Part shown: positions 1 through 8,618 of the stretch, one piece after another
Layout of the letters: every line of letters starts with the position of its first letter
How positions within the stretch are numbered: position 1 is the stretch's first letter
Source: Psychrobacter raelei
Lineage (GTDB): Bacteria; Pseudomonadota; Gammaproteobacteria; Pseudomonadales; Moraxellaceae
Assembly (NCBI RefSeq): GCF_022631235.3
Contig: NZ_CP093310.2
Span: 2,790,001-2,854,000, forward strand
Direction: 5' to 3'
Length of the DNA: 64,000 nt
Position numbers and translations under genes: made by a program
The notes under the pieces: model-generated
Told to the model about the DNA's origin: nothing
Seen by the model: the letters and a program-made list of their open reading frames with translations, nothing else
The model's database searches: none

Positions 1-233
1 CGTTAATTCAAATGGCATTGGCTGGTATGGGTACCACTTTAATTCCAGAAATGGCTTTAAACCAAGTGCGCCACCAAAACAATGAGGTGGCTACTGTGCC
101 TTTGGCTGAGGCCGGACCACACCGTCACATCGCTTTTGTCACTCGTTTGAATTATGCACGGGTTGATGATGTCAATTTATTAGGCACTATCTTTAAAGCC
201 GCTTTTGAGGCAGACAAGCAAACCAAAAGATGA
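1..233 (+). CDS. LysR-family regulator, C-terminal fragment (OxyR-like)
   Basis: This is the 3' end of a gene that begins before the window; the frame is open from base 3 to a TGA at 231-233. The visible residues contain the stretch AGMGTTLIPEMAL followed by PHRHIAFVTR, which resembles the end of the effector-binding domain in LysR-type regulators of the OxyR branch, where a glycine-rich GxGxTLLP segment lies near the C-terminus. OxyR proteins activate peroxide-defence genes. The peroxide-sensing cysteines and the DNA-binding helix-turn-helix would be upstream, outside the window, so the OxyR assignment over other LysR members is an inference. Confidence 0.65.
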   Translation, partial: LIQMALAGMGTTLIPEMALNQVRHQNNEVATVPLAEAGPHRHIAFVTRLNYARVDDVNLLGTIFKAAFEADKQTKR

Positions 234-252
234 GCTTAAAATCTTGCTCAAC

Positions 253-284
253 AAAAGCCCCTATCACACTCACAGGGGCTTTTT
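253..284 (+). terminator. Rho-independent terminator after the LysR-type gene
   Basis: Arms AAAAGCCCCT and AGGGGCTTTT flank an 11-base loop, with a T-run at the end. It lies 20 bases after the regulator stop. Because the left arm begins with A residues, it may also serve the minus-strand gene ending at 303. Confidence 0.85.
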
Positions 285-302
285 GCTATGCGCTAAGTTT
301 TG

Positions 303-1007
303 CTAATCTATCAAAATTGATCTGCCTGCCAACATATCATGCCAGCGTTTGTAGTCTGGCATGGCATGCTTTACCTGATTCCAAAAGGCGGTGCTGTGAT
401 TGGCATGATGTAAATGACACAGCTCGTGCACGATGACATATTCAGTGCACTCAATCGGATAAGCTGGCAAATACACCGACAGCCAAATACGTTTAGCCCG
501 AGTATTGCAGCTGCCCCATCGAGTGCTCATCTTTTTTATCCGCATCTCGTTGGCGTATGCCCCCACGATCGGCTGCCATTTGGCAAATAAATCTGGCATA
601 ACCTGCTGCAGCTCACGGCGATACCAGTTAATTCGCTCAGTCTCGCTCATAGTTAATGATTGCCGCTGTCCCCATAATCTAATAACGGATAGATTATTCG
701 AGGGCGAAGACTCTTTGGTACTATGACTATCCGGCAATGGACTCTGTATCAAGCTTTGGCGTTTTAACAGTACCGCATGCTGAGCAATCGCCCATTGTAT
801 ACGCCGAGCCAAAGCGGCCATAACCTGTTTATCACTGGCGTAGTGCGGAGCTGAGACCGACAAGATATGTGGCCTGAGCCGAAAATTGATGTTTTTCACC
901 CGCTTTCGTGTGACTTCAAGGGCAATACCGGCTTCTGCTAACCTGCGCCTTAGTGGCTGATGGTCATCAAGGGGCGGTGTTTGTGAGGGCACATGATTCA
1001 ATCGCAT
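303..1007 (-). CDS. YgjP-type (DUF45) zinc metallopeptidase-like protein
   Basis: The 234-residue protein carries a zincin signature, HELCH at residues 194-198, followed by a further His at about 204, and upstream the conserved segment STRWGSCN near residues 161-168. This combination is characteristic of the YgjP/DUF45 family, which is related to SprT and M48 zinc proteases; substrates of the family are poorly known. No signal peptide or membrane segment is visible, so it is probably cytoplasmic. The start is an ATG 5 bases after the TAA of the DUF1513 gene, so it is probably the last gene of the Fur-controlled operon. That linkage rests on spacing alone. The N-terminal 100 residues are less conserved and contain a Ser-rich linker near 95-106. 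Confidence 0.8.
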   Translation of the reverse strand: MRLNHVPSQTPPLDDHQPLRRRLAEAGIALEVTRKRVKNINFRLRPHILSVSAPHYASDKQVMAALARRIQWAIAQHAVLLKRQSLIQSPLPDSHSTKESSPSNNLSVIRLWGQRQSLTMSETERINWYRRELQQVMPDLFAKWQPIVGAYANEMRIKKMSTRWGSCNTRAKRIWLSVYLPAYPIECTEYVIVHELCHLHHANHSTAFWNQVKHAMPDYKRWHDMLAGRSILID

Positions 1008-1012
1008 TGAGG

Positions 1013-2431
1013 TTAGCTATCTACTGTACCTAATGTTGTCAGGTGATTATCAAAAGCATAACTTTGATGCTTTTTTTCAACCCAAATGGATTGGGGATAC
1101 GCGGCCTGATCTACGCCAATACTGCTCAGATAGCCTTGTCCATCACTAACCAAGAATAGCGGCAAACCAGACAGTATCTGCTGTGTCGCTTGGTATTGCG
1201 TTTGGCTAGGCCAAGTGGTGACACCGGCACAATCAGCCAAGGGTGTGTCACCAATCATTATTCCTGTGCTTAAATCAAATACCGCAGCGCAGCCGCCAAT
1301 GGGACTGGTGGCACATGCCAGATTGTGCTTAGAGTCTACCGCCACGCTGGCGATATAATGATGGAAGCGGTGCCACCCTTTGCTATCGTCTTTAGCAATC
1401 TGCAACTCGGTAAACTTAGGCTCACCTCGCCTATGCGTTAACACCATAGGCACGCTCAAATGACGCTCGCCTTGGAACTGAATACCGATAATCACGCTAC
1501 CATTGTCATGCATGGCCAAATGCCGAACACTCATCTGATTGTGTGCCGGAAAAACCTGCTGCAATAGTTGTCCGGTATGCCGATTGAGATACACCAAGGA
1601 GGGTTGCATGCTATCAAGATTAAGCTCTTCGCGTGAGGCTCTTTCAGTTTTTATGCCACCATTGGCAATCAGTAAGCTCTCGCCATCAGGGTGCATGACT
1701 ATCTCATGGGGACCAATACCATGCGAGGCGTATTCGGCGATTTTTTTATAGCCTGAGGCCACCTCGTATATGCCGATCCTACCGCTAAAGTCAGCCGTAT
1801 TGTTCTCGGTAACATAAAGCAAGTCACCTTGGAGGCTATAACAAGCATGACCATAAAAATGTCGATCTGTCTGGGCTTTGATGCTGTGGACAACCTCACC
1901 ACTGTGCGCATCAAGTATCCAAAACCACTCGCTAGGCCGTCTGCCCATCACTGCCACGTGCGGCGCTTGTAAAGCTTTAGAAGCTAAGGGCTGAATGAGC
2001 AAGTCATGTACCCGCTCTGGCATGGCGCTCTGCCATACTATCTCTCGAGCTGCATTCAACCCCACTACTGCAAATTCGCTGGTAGTCAGCTCAGCCACGC
2101 CGCTTATCCAGGTTACTGAGCTGTTATTTAGGCGAGCTTGGGACTGAACAAGTTTAGCTGGCGCGTCACTTGGTATCACTATGGGGGCTGCTGCGGTGAC
2201 TTTACCTAAAGCCTGTCGTAGCCCGTCACGATAATCAGTTAGGCGTGCTTGAGAGTTGTACTGCTTGCGTCCCAAATGATGAGCCCCCACCAAGGCGGCA
2301 GTGCCAACACTTGCCAGCCCCAAAGTGGTGAGTGTGTTCTTTAAAGTTTGGGCCAACATATTCAGCCCAGTCTCTTTATCACTACCAATCAAACGGCTTG
2401 GCTTATGACGACTGTGTAATGGAGTCGACAT
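1013..2431 (-). CDS. DUF1513 beta-propeller-like protein of the imelysin cluster
   Basis: The 472-residue product matches the DUF1513 family. Conserved segments include DRHFYGHACYS, a TENNTADFSGRIGIY block and GIGPHEIVMHPDGESLLIANGG, which reads like repeated propeller blades. Members are usually exported and sit next to imelysins and DUF1111 di-haem proteins; their role is unknown but tied to iron. Residues about 37-50 form a short hydrophobic stretch that could be a signal or anchor after an unusually long polar N-terminus; an internal Met at residue 25 is an alternative start. The ATG overlaps the stop of the preceding imelysin gene by one base (TAATG), which points to translational coupling. 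Confidence 0.8.
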   Translation of the reverse strand: MSTPLHSRHKPSRLIGSDKETGLNMLAQTLKNTLTTLGLASVGTAALVGAHHLGRKQYNSQARLTDYRDGLRQALGKVTAAAPIVIPSDAPAKLVQSQARLNNSSVTWISGVAELTTSEFAVVGLNAAREIVWQSAMPERVHDLLIQPLASKALQAPHVAVMGRRPSEWFWILDAHSGEVVHSIKAQTDRHFYGHACYSLQGDLLYVTENNTADFSGRIGIYEVASGYKKIAEYASHGIGPHEIVMHPDGESLLIANGGIKTERASREELNLDSMQPSLVYLNRHTGQLLQQVFPAHNQMSVRHLAMHDNGSVIIGIQFQGERHLSVPMVLTHRRGEPKFTELQIAKDDSKGWHRFHHYIASVAVDSKHNLACATSPIGGCAAVFDLSTGIMIGDTPLADCAGVTTWPSQTQYQATQQILSGLPLFLVSDGQGYLSSIGVDQAAYPQSIWVEKKHQSYAFDNHLTTLGTVDS

Positions 2432-3573
2432 TAATCGCCATCCGTACTGTTAAAGCCCACTTGTACCCCAAGCGTTGGCATCAACTGGCGTTTGACAACC
2501 TGTGCCAGCTCGGTGAGCTTGTCATACAGTGCTTTTTGCTGCTCTGGGGTGGCTGTGGCCAAATCTTCTGGCAGCTGTGCCAATAAGGTTGAGGTATCAG
2601 ATAATAGTGTAGATAACTTATCTGCTAAGGTATCTTGGCCATTTTCAGATAAGATGGCCACCAAGGCCGGATCAGTTAATGCCTTATTTAAAGCCGCCAC
2701 TTTAGCAGTAATAATCTCTCGACTTTGCCCTGCTGCATCCGCTGGCAAGTGACCTTTTTTATTGCCAGTAATGCCTAGCGGCTGATCTAAAGAGGTACTT
2801 TTGGTGGTCTCAACCAAAGCTAAAATAGAGTTAACCCAGCGATTTAGACCTTCTTTGTTATCATCAGGGCTACCATAGCTCAGTAAACTCTGCGGTGATG
2901 CTTGCCAATCTTGACTGACTTTATCCAATCGATTTGCTAGAGCCGCACTGGCACTAATCACATATTGGCACTGAGATTTATCCAAGCTATCGTTGGCATA
3001 CAGCACCTCCTCTAATCCGGGTATCCCTTGAACAATGGCGCTTTCTGAGGCCAATTGCTCCGGTGTCAAATTCGGATTGGCAGCAATCAAGTCAATCACC
3101 CCTTGGTGCACCAAGCCGCGCTCATCGGGATAATAGTTGATATATAAGTTGCTCATGCTGTCCATCGCTGGGCCAAAGCCGATGATTTCTGCTTGTGCCC
3201 AAGCTTTAGCCAGTTGTAACCACTGTGCTCTAAGGGCGGCAAGCTTATCGGCTGCGACCGAACCATCTGCTTGACAGCTTTGAGTCGCTAGAGCGTTCAG
3301 AGCTTGGCTTTGTTCTACTACATTTTTGTAGGCACTGATAATTTGGGTATCTGCGACTTGCTTGAGATAACTCTCAGCACTTGCGTCAGATAAAGCAATG
3401 GCTTTTACTGCCGTGGTATCTGCCGCCGTTTCGCTGCTTTCAGTCGCAGGTTTGACATCGGCAGCTTGCTTATTCGCCGTCGGCTGCGCTTCGTCAGCAG
3501 GTTTGCTGCAGCTGATTAAAATACCGGCACTTAAGGCCGACAGTACCATAGCGGCAAGTTGGTGTTTTTTCAT
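2431..3573 (-). CDS. Imelysin-family lipoprotein (second copy)
   Basis: This encodes a 380-residue predicted lipoprotein of the imelysin (peptidase M75-like) family. I chose the ATG at 3573, which follows a GAGAT ribosome site and gives a clean signal: MKKHQLAAMVLSA then a lipobox ending LISC. A TTG further upstream (3624) would add 17 unlikely residues. After a low-complexity Ala/Thr/Glu linker the protein is helical, with the family features IIGFGPAMD and GIPGLEEVLYA. Imelysins are iron-regulated outer-surface or periplasmic proteins in Gram-negatives. The gene is third in the unit, after the DUF1111 gene and overlapping DUF1513. It differs clearly from the first imelysin at 5496-6956 and is not a recent duplicate. 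Confidence 0.85.
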   Translation of the reverse strand: MKKHQLAAMVLSALSAGILISCSKPADEAQPTANKQAADVKPATESSETAADTTAVKAIALSDASAESYLKQVADTQIISAYKNVVEQSQALNALATQSCQADGSVAADKLAALRAQWLQLAKAWAQAEIIGFGPAMDSMSNLYINYYPDERGLVHQGVIDLIAANPNLTPEQLASESAIVQGIPGLEEVLYANDSLDKSQCQYVISASAALANRLDKVSQDWQASPQSLLSYGSPDDNKEGLNRWVNSILALVETTKSTSLDQPLGITGNKKGHLPADAAGQSREIITAKVAALNKALTDPALVAILSENGQDTLADKLSTLLSDTSTLLAQLPEDLATATPEQQKALYDKLTELAQVVKRQLMPTLGVQVGFNSTDGD

Positions 3574-3689
3574 AAAGATCTCATTGTGATAGTTGGTGCC
3601 CTGTGGGCTTTTTTTGTCAAGCAACCCTCAATTGGCCATTAAATAACTGTGCTTGTAGATTTAAAAACACAAGGTTATGGTCTTAAGGG

Positions 3690-5315
3690 TCATAACGAAT
3701 TTAAGAAGGCTTCAAACTCAGTGCGGCCTTGTTTATCAAGCTGTAATACTTTTTGTTTATGCGGCTCAGCCTCGCCACCATGCCACAATACCGCTTCCAT
3801 CAAGGTTCTGGCACGGCCATCATGTAAGAAGGTCGCTTGTGAATCTACTTTTTGAGCCAGACCTATTCCCCACAGTGCTGGCGTACGCCATTCATAAGAG
3901 GTCGCCAAAAACTCTACTTGAGCCTCTTTGGGTGGCAGCTTACCTGCGACGGTGCGATCGGCCAAATCCTCACCCATGTCATGTAACAATAAATCGGTAT
4001 AAGGATAAATCACCTGACCTTGCTGCTCTAAATGAGTCTTAGCCATAGCATCTTGAGCTTTGGGCAACTGATAGCGCGGCGTATGACAATCTTGGCAGCC
4101 CATATCATAAAAGCGCTTCTTGCCAGCCAAGACTACTTTGTCATCGGCATTACGGCGATTGGGTACCGATAAATTCTGGGTATAAAATTCCACAAACTTG
4201 GCCACCTCATTGCTAACCTCTACCGGCGGCTTACCATCACCTTGATCATCTGCACCAGTTGGGGCGCTTAGACATTGCGGTTGGTTTTTGGTGCAAGACT
4301 CAATGGGACGGATACGTGAGGTGAGCCCCATGTCCTCATTAAAGGCGCTCATATTCTGGGTAATAAGTCGGGTTTGTCCCGCTTTCCAGCCAAACTTACC
4401 CAGCGCTTTTTCACCGGTCTCAGGATCAATGACCCAGTTGTATTTACCACTAATACCGTCTTTGTCTTTGTCATCAACATCTGCTTGGCTTTTGATGTCC
4501 TCAGCAGGAATATACTCCAGTAATCCCAGACCTATCATAGGCAGTGCCACTCGAGGTGAGAGCATCAGTGTCTCATCAAAGGGGCCATAACCTGGGTTTT
4601 TTAACTGAAAATTAGGCCGACGCAGGGTGACGATATGACCGTCTTTAAAGGTCACGGGTACATCGCTCCAGCTGACACTTACTTTAGCTTCTGCAGGCAC
4701 CCCTTGTACACCCCGATCTTGTAACTGACCTCCGTATACCGAGTGTGCAACCTTCTCAATTTGAGACTCACTTAAAGCTTTGCGCTGCGCCTCAGTGACG
4801 GCAGGCATGGCCAATCGAATTAATAGGCTGTCGGCATCATCTCCCTCATGCAGAGGGGCATGCCCGCGGCCATCTTTTATATGGCAAGACTGACAAGCAG
4901 CCACGTTAAATAATGCCCCAAGTCCATCCCGGCTATCGGTACTGGCAGGAGCGACCACCCAAGGCTGCTTAAAAAAGGCATTACCAATAAAAAAGTTACC
5001 TTTACGGGAGGCGGCAATGTTCGATGAGGGCTTAGAATAGCTTTCTGCTGAAGTAATGGCTATGCCCGTATCGCCGCCTTGCTTGACCTCTTGGGGATCA
5101 AAAGTGACCAGTTTGCTCAGTGGCACACCTGCCAGTGCTTCAATTTTCTGCGTTCGCGCATTGGCTTGAGCTGAGCTCTCCTCTTTTGACTGACAGCCAT
5201 TTAAGGCCAGCACAGCTACCGCCGATAGCGATAGCCAGACCGCTTTTTTTGGAAGAGTAAAAGCTAAAGCATGAAAAACGGGCGTTTTTGAGGAGGGCGT
5301 AGATCGATGGATCAT
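3690..5315 (-). CDS. Di-haem oxidoreductase-like lipoprotein (DUF1111)
   Basis: The product, 541 residues from the chosen start, has two c-type haem motifs, CQSCH near residue 141 and CQDCH near residue 407. This is the pattern of the DUF1111 family, often called thiol oxidoreductase or di-haem oxidoreductase and distantly like MauG/cytochrome c peroxidases. A signal peptide ends in the lipobox LNGC, so the protein should be anchored in the periplasm and need the Ccm machinery, part of which is encoded at 28.8-32.1 kb. The ATG at 5315 follows TAAGG with 8-base spacing; a GTG at 5348 is possible but lacks such a site. The substrate is unknown. Neighbouring imelysins and DUF1513 support a role in iron handling. 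Confidence 0.85.
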   Translation of the reverse strand: MIHRSTPSSKTPVFHALAFTLPKKAVWLSLSAVAVLALNGCQSKEESSAQANARTQKIEALAGVPLSKLVTFDPQEVKQGGDTGIAITSAESYSKPSSNIAASRKGNFFIGNAFFKQPWVVAPASTDSRDGLGALFNVAACQSCHIKDGRGHAPLHEGDDADSLLIRLAMPAVTEAQRKALSESQIEKVAHSVYGGQLQDRGVQGVPAEAKVSVSWSDVPVTFKDGHIVTLRRPNFQLKNPGYGPFDETLMLSPRVALPMIGLGLLEYIPAEDIKSQADVDDKDKDGISGKYNWVIDPETGEKALGKFGWKAGQTRLITQNMSAFNEDMGLTSRIRPIESCTKNQPQCLSAPTGADDQGDGKPPVEVSNEVAKFVEFYTQNLSVPNRRNADDKVVLAGKKRFYDMGCQDCHTPRYQLPKAQDAMAKTHLEQQGQVIYPYTDLLLHDMGEDLADRTVAGKLPPKEAQVEFLATSYEWRTPALWGIGLAQKVDSQATFLHDGRARTLMEAVLWHGGEAEPHKQKVLQLDKQGRTEFEAFLNSL

Positions 5316-5372
5316 AATAGAAGCCTTACAGAGATGCGGATAGAACACACTAAAAATGGCAATCTTTAAAAC

Positions 5373-5407
5373 AAAAACACGTTGCCAATTCTACACTGGC
5401 AACGTGT
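5373..5407 (-). terminator. Intra-operon hairpin with T-run
   Basis: An 11-base stem (ACACGTTGCCA pairing with TGGCAACGTGT) with a 9-base loop lies between the first imelysin and the DUF1111 gene. On the minus strand it is followed by a short T-run. It may end part of the transcripts so that the first imelysin is made in excess, or protect its 3' end. Confidence 0.6.
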
Positions 5408-5495
5408 CTATTTTACAATTTAAGACGAATAAAGTCTTGGTAATAAATTTTGCATCAGTCACTAATTAAGTTCAGCCACGAGCACTTACCTTATG

Positions 5496-6956
5496 TTAAA
5501 ACTGCGAGCCTGTATCGGCGTCTAGATTATCAATACCAATGCTTTTTGCAGATGATTCTAAGACATCGGTTAAAGATTTTAGATCATTGATGGCAGACTC
5601 CATCCAGCCGCGGCGTTTGTTTTGCTCTTCAGCTGAAACGCCTTGCTTGGTAGCTTGACCCACTGTCGCAATCATTTGATCAATTTTAATACCGTTTTTC
5701 TCACCCTGCTCAGCGATGGTATTGAAGCTTGCCTCTACTTTTTTGAAGGCGGCATCTAATTGTTCAGCTGAGTCTTTTTGACCGGCATCGATTAGGTACT
5801 GTTTAATACCATAATCACCCACAGTGCTGCCAGATACTGTTTTGTATTGGCCATTAAAGATGTTAGCAATACCGCGCGCATTATTGGCATAGCTTAGATG
5901 CGTCAAGTCACTAAAGCACTCGTGCTCATCTTCAGTGGAGCCAGTAACGAATGCCACTTGCATACGCTCTGAGGCAAGCTCTCCTAAAGCTAGGCTACCC
6001 ATTTGATAAAATATCTGGCGTACGGCATTGTCTGAGCTGCGAGCCATCAAGTCACTACGCAAAGTATTTTCAGTATTGGGCTGCCACTGAGCCACCATAT
6101 CTGTTAAATCATTAACCAACAGCTGGGTGGCTGCTTTTAGGTACTCACCGCGCTTAGCACATACTGCCGCTTCAGCAGAATTGCCCTCGCCACTGGTGCA
6201 GCTGTCATTGGCCATATAATCGGTAACTGGGCGCTGACCTGCCCCTTCACCCACGCCATTTAAATCCTGACCCCAAAGTAAAAACTCAATGGCATGGTAG
6301 CCTGTGGTGACATTGGCTTCACTGCCACCAATCTCATTCATCTCAGCCAAGAGCTCAGGGGTAATGGTCTTGGTGTCTTGGCTTGTGCTGCCCACAGTGA
6401 TTTTGTCTGAATTAATGATATTGTCTTTGCTGTTGTACTCGCCGGCATAGCCGTCTGCAACATAATCAATTAAGGCCTCATCTAATGGCCATGCGTTCAC
6501 CTGACCTTCCCAGCCATCGATGCTGCCGATAGCGCGCTTGTCGTCTTTGCCCACAAAACCTTCATCAAAACGAAAAACTTCGGTCTGTGAATAAGGCTGG
6601 CGAGCAGCTTTATAAGCGGCTTGAGCTGCCTCTAAATTCTGCTGAGTAGGGTTGGCCACTAAGGCATCTACTGCGGCTTGTAATTTTTTGGCTTCACTTA
6701 AAGAGTCTTCATAAGCGGCTTGAGCCATATCGGCATAACTGGTTAATAGCTTATTAACAGAAGCCTCATCACCAGCGAGCGTCTGGGTATTTTTGGTCTC
6801 TGTGGTTTCATTGGTAACTTCAGCGCTGTTTTCTGCACCACTTGCATTATCTGCCTCTTTTGAACAGCCTGATAAAGTTAAAGCACCAATAAGGGTTGCC
6901 ATTAGCGCTGTGGTTAGTTTTGATTTGATCAAGTGATTCGAAGTAGCTAAAGCCAT
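5496..6956 (-). CDS. Imelysin-family iron-regulated lipoprotein (IrpA-like)
   Basis: The 486-residue product begins with a signal peptide ending in the lipobox LSGC near residue 31, then a Glu/Thr/Ala-rich linker and an imelysin (M75-like) domain from about residue 65. The family GxHxxE motif is visible as GYHAIE with His near 221. Imelysins of the IrpA type are made under iron limitation; proteolytic activity is doubtful for most members and the motif may bind metal. This is the first gene of the cluster, 55-60 bases downstream of a predicted start site whose promoter carries a Fur box. A downstream hairpin separates it from the DUF1111 gene. Confidence 0.88.
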   Translation of the reverse strand: MALATSNHLIKSKLTTALMATLIGALTLSGCSKEADNASGAENSAEVTNETTETKNTQTLAGDEASVNKLLTSYADMAQAAYEDSLSEAKKLQAAVDALVANPTQQNLEAAQAAYKAARQPYSQTEVFRFDEGFVGKDDKRAIGSIDGWEGQVNAWPLDEALIDYVADGYAGEYNSKDNIINSDKITVGSTSQDTKTITPELLAEMNEIGGSEANVTTGYHAIEFLLWGQDLNGVGEGAGQRPVTDYMANDSCTSGEGNSAEAAVCAKRGEYLKAATQLLVNDLTDMVAQWQPNTENTLRSDLMARSSDNAVRQIFYQMGSLALGELASERMQVAFVTGSTEDEHECFSDLTHLSYANNARGIANIFNGQYKTVSGSTVGDYGIKQYLIDAGQKDSAEQLDAAFKKVEASFNTIAEQGEKNGIKIDQMIATVGQATKQGVSAEEQNKRRGWMESAINDLKSLTDVLESSAKSIGIDNLDADTGSQF

Positions 6957-7019
6957 AGAGTATTCTCAGATTAGAATTTTTAAAAGAATTGTTGCACAAA
7001 GTGCGCTATTTGTTAATGA

Positions 7020-7048
7020 ATTATAATGGTATCGATAACCATTATCAA
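7020..7048 (-). promoter_or_regulatory. Sigma-70 promoter with Fur box in the spacer
   Basis: On the minus strand the -35 TTGATA (7043-7048) and -10 TATAAT (7020-7025) are separated by exactly 17 bases. Positions 7028-7046 match the 19-base Fur consensus GATAATGATAATCATTATC at 15 positions by my count. Iron-loaded Fur bound here would block RNA polymerase, so the imelysin cluster should be induced when iron is scarce. Confidence 0.8.
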
Positions 7049-7108
7049 TAATATTATATAAAAACTTAACTAACATTGAAAATAAACACTTGAAAGGGCA
7101 TGGCAGAC

Positions 7109-7142
7109 AAAAAAATAAGCCAGTGAATAATCACTGGCTTAT
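7109..7142 (-). terminator. Terminator of the OmpA-type lipoprotein gene
   Basis: A perfect 12-base stem (ATAAGCCAGTGA with TCACTGGCTTAT) and a 4-base loop are followed, reading the minus strand, by a run of seven Ts. It separates the lipoprotein gene from the Fur-controlled promoter. Confidence 0.9.
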
Positions 7143-7191
7143 GGTTTAGCTATTTGCCCTTAACTGTACCTTAGGGCGAGGTAAGATTAAA

Positions 7192-7848
7192 TTAGTTTAC
7201 GCTTTTTGGGGCAACAATTTGAATCTCAACACGGCGGTTTTGTAGGCGACCACTTTCAGTGCTGTTAGAAGCAACTGGTTGGTTTTGACCATAACCCATG
7301 GTGCGGATACGGTTGCTTGATACACCGCGCTGGATTAGGTAACTTGCTACCGCTTGCGCACGACGCTCTGATAAACCTTGGTTGTAAGAAGGGTTACCTA
7401 CGCTATCAGTGTGGCCCATGACATTTACTGTGGTATCACCGTACTGAACCATAGTTGAGGCAAGCTTATCTAGAGTATTGTAAAAAGACCCATTAATGTT
7501 AGTGCTGTCGTGAGCAAAGGTAATATTGCCTGGCATTACTAGATCAATGTTACCGGTATTTGGGTTACGGTTTACTTCAACACCCGTCCCTGCCATCTGC
7601 TGTTTTAGCTGTTTTTCTTGGTTTTCCATGTATAGACCAACTGCACCACCTAAAGCGGCACCGATAGCAGCATCACGGCCAGTTTTTTCGCCGCCAGTTA
7701 CTTTAGAGATACCGGCACCAGCAGCGGCACCACCTAGAGCACCCAATACCCCTTTATTGATAGACTGTTGGCCAGTTACTGGATCAGTAGCACAGCCAGC
7801 TAGAGCTAGTGTAGAAGCTAAAGCGCCAATCATTAGTTTATTTTTCAT
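7192..7848 (-). CDS. OmpA-domain lipoprotein (YiaD/Pal-like)
   Basis: This 218-residue protein has a signal peptide with the lipobox LAGC (Cys20), a glycine-zipper region at about 33-72 (GALGGAAAGAG and GAALGGAVG), and an OmpA C-terminal peptidoglycan-binding domain from about 105 to 210 with GHTDSVG, LSERRAQAV and NRRVEI. Such proteins sit in the outer membrane and bind peptidoglycan non-covalently; YiaD is the closest named relative by layout. It appears to be a single-gene unit: a terminator follows it and there is a long gap upstream. Confidence 0.9.
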   Translation of the reverse strand: MKNKLMIGALASTLALAGCATDPVTGQQSINKGVLGALGGAAAGAGISKVTGGEKTGRDAAIGAALGGAVGLYMENQEKQLKQQMAGTGVEVNRNPNTGNIDLVMPGNITFAHDSTNINGSFYNTLDKLASTMVQYGDTTVNVMGHTDSVGNPSYNQGLSERRAQAVASYLIQRGVSSNRIRTMGYGQNQPVASNSTESGRLQNRRVEIQIVAPKSVN

Positions 7849-8618
7849 AGTATGTTCCTCAAAATTATCCGTTAGTTTTATATGTCTTTGCTAAACTGCC
7901 TTCTCTGTTGATGACAGAGGTTTTATGACAGAGAATTAACCTCTTCTCATTAGTACATCACGTTATACGCGTTTTAGACACTAATGATATAGCAGTTATT
8001 ATAATAGAAAGCTTTGGTTAATATAGTTAGCAAATGTTTCATGGATTATTATGACGTTTCAAGCCTACCTTAATGTAATAATTTGTCGTTTTGCTGTATT
8101 ACATCTATACAACAACTCGGACTTTTATCACTTTAAGCTATCAGAACTGTGTCATCTGATAGTCCAATATTTTAAACGGGTAATCGGTAGATTAGATTTC
8201 AAGCAGTCATTGTCTTTAGCGCTTTGGTGTGAATGAGCAGTTTGAGGATAGCCATTGTCATTATGCTCAAGCTTGGTTTACAATCGTAAACTATCTTGTC
8301 TTGCTAATCAGACATTGGGTCTGCATCCCCACCCTACTCTTTAGCCGGCCTTGTGGTTAATTTTGGCTTAGCTTGTTAGCCTGCTATTGATTAGACATGG
8401 CCAGACTAGGCATATGCCTATATATATTAGGCGTATTAAGCCTGTCACTGAGCCTGTTTTATGCTAATGTGGGCTTTTGCTCAATGCCATTGGGGGCACC
8501 CTACTTTAGTTGATCAAAACGCCTTTAGAAATAAAGTAGGGGTTGAACAAGCTTAAAACAAGTGAACTGCGCTGTTACTTCATGGTTTTTGAATACTCTA
8601 CTTGACTTGGTCTGTCTT
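7849..8618. other. Long intergenic region, divergent
   Basis: About 770 bases lie between the OmpA-type lipoprotein gene (minus) and the acyltransferase gene (plus). Apart from the inverted repeat at 7916-7944 I see only AT-rich DNA and short unconvincing reading frames. The acyltransferase promoter should be in the right half but no clear -35/-10 pair stands out. Confidence 0.5.
7916..7944. repeat. Inverted repeat in the leader of the OmpA-type lipoprotein gene
   Basis: AGAGGTT (7916-7922) and AACCTCT (7938-7944) form an inverted repeat around a 15-base loop. Overlapping it, ATGACAGAG occurs twice (from 7911 and from 7925). It lies about 70-95 bases upstream of the lipoprotein start and could be an operator or a leader-RNA hairpin. 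Confidence 0.4.

Noticed and set aside
8051..8236. 61-codon plus-strand reading frame in the gap before the acyltransferase gene
   Set aside because: No ribosome site, no family features and a composition like random AT-rich DNA.
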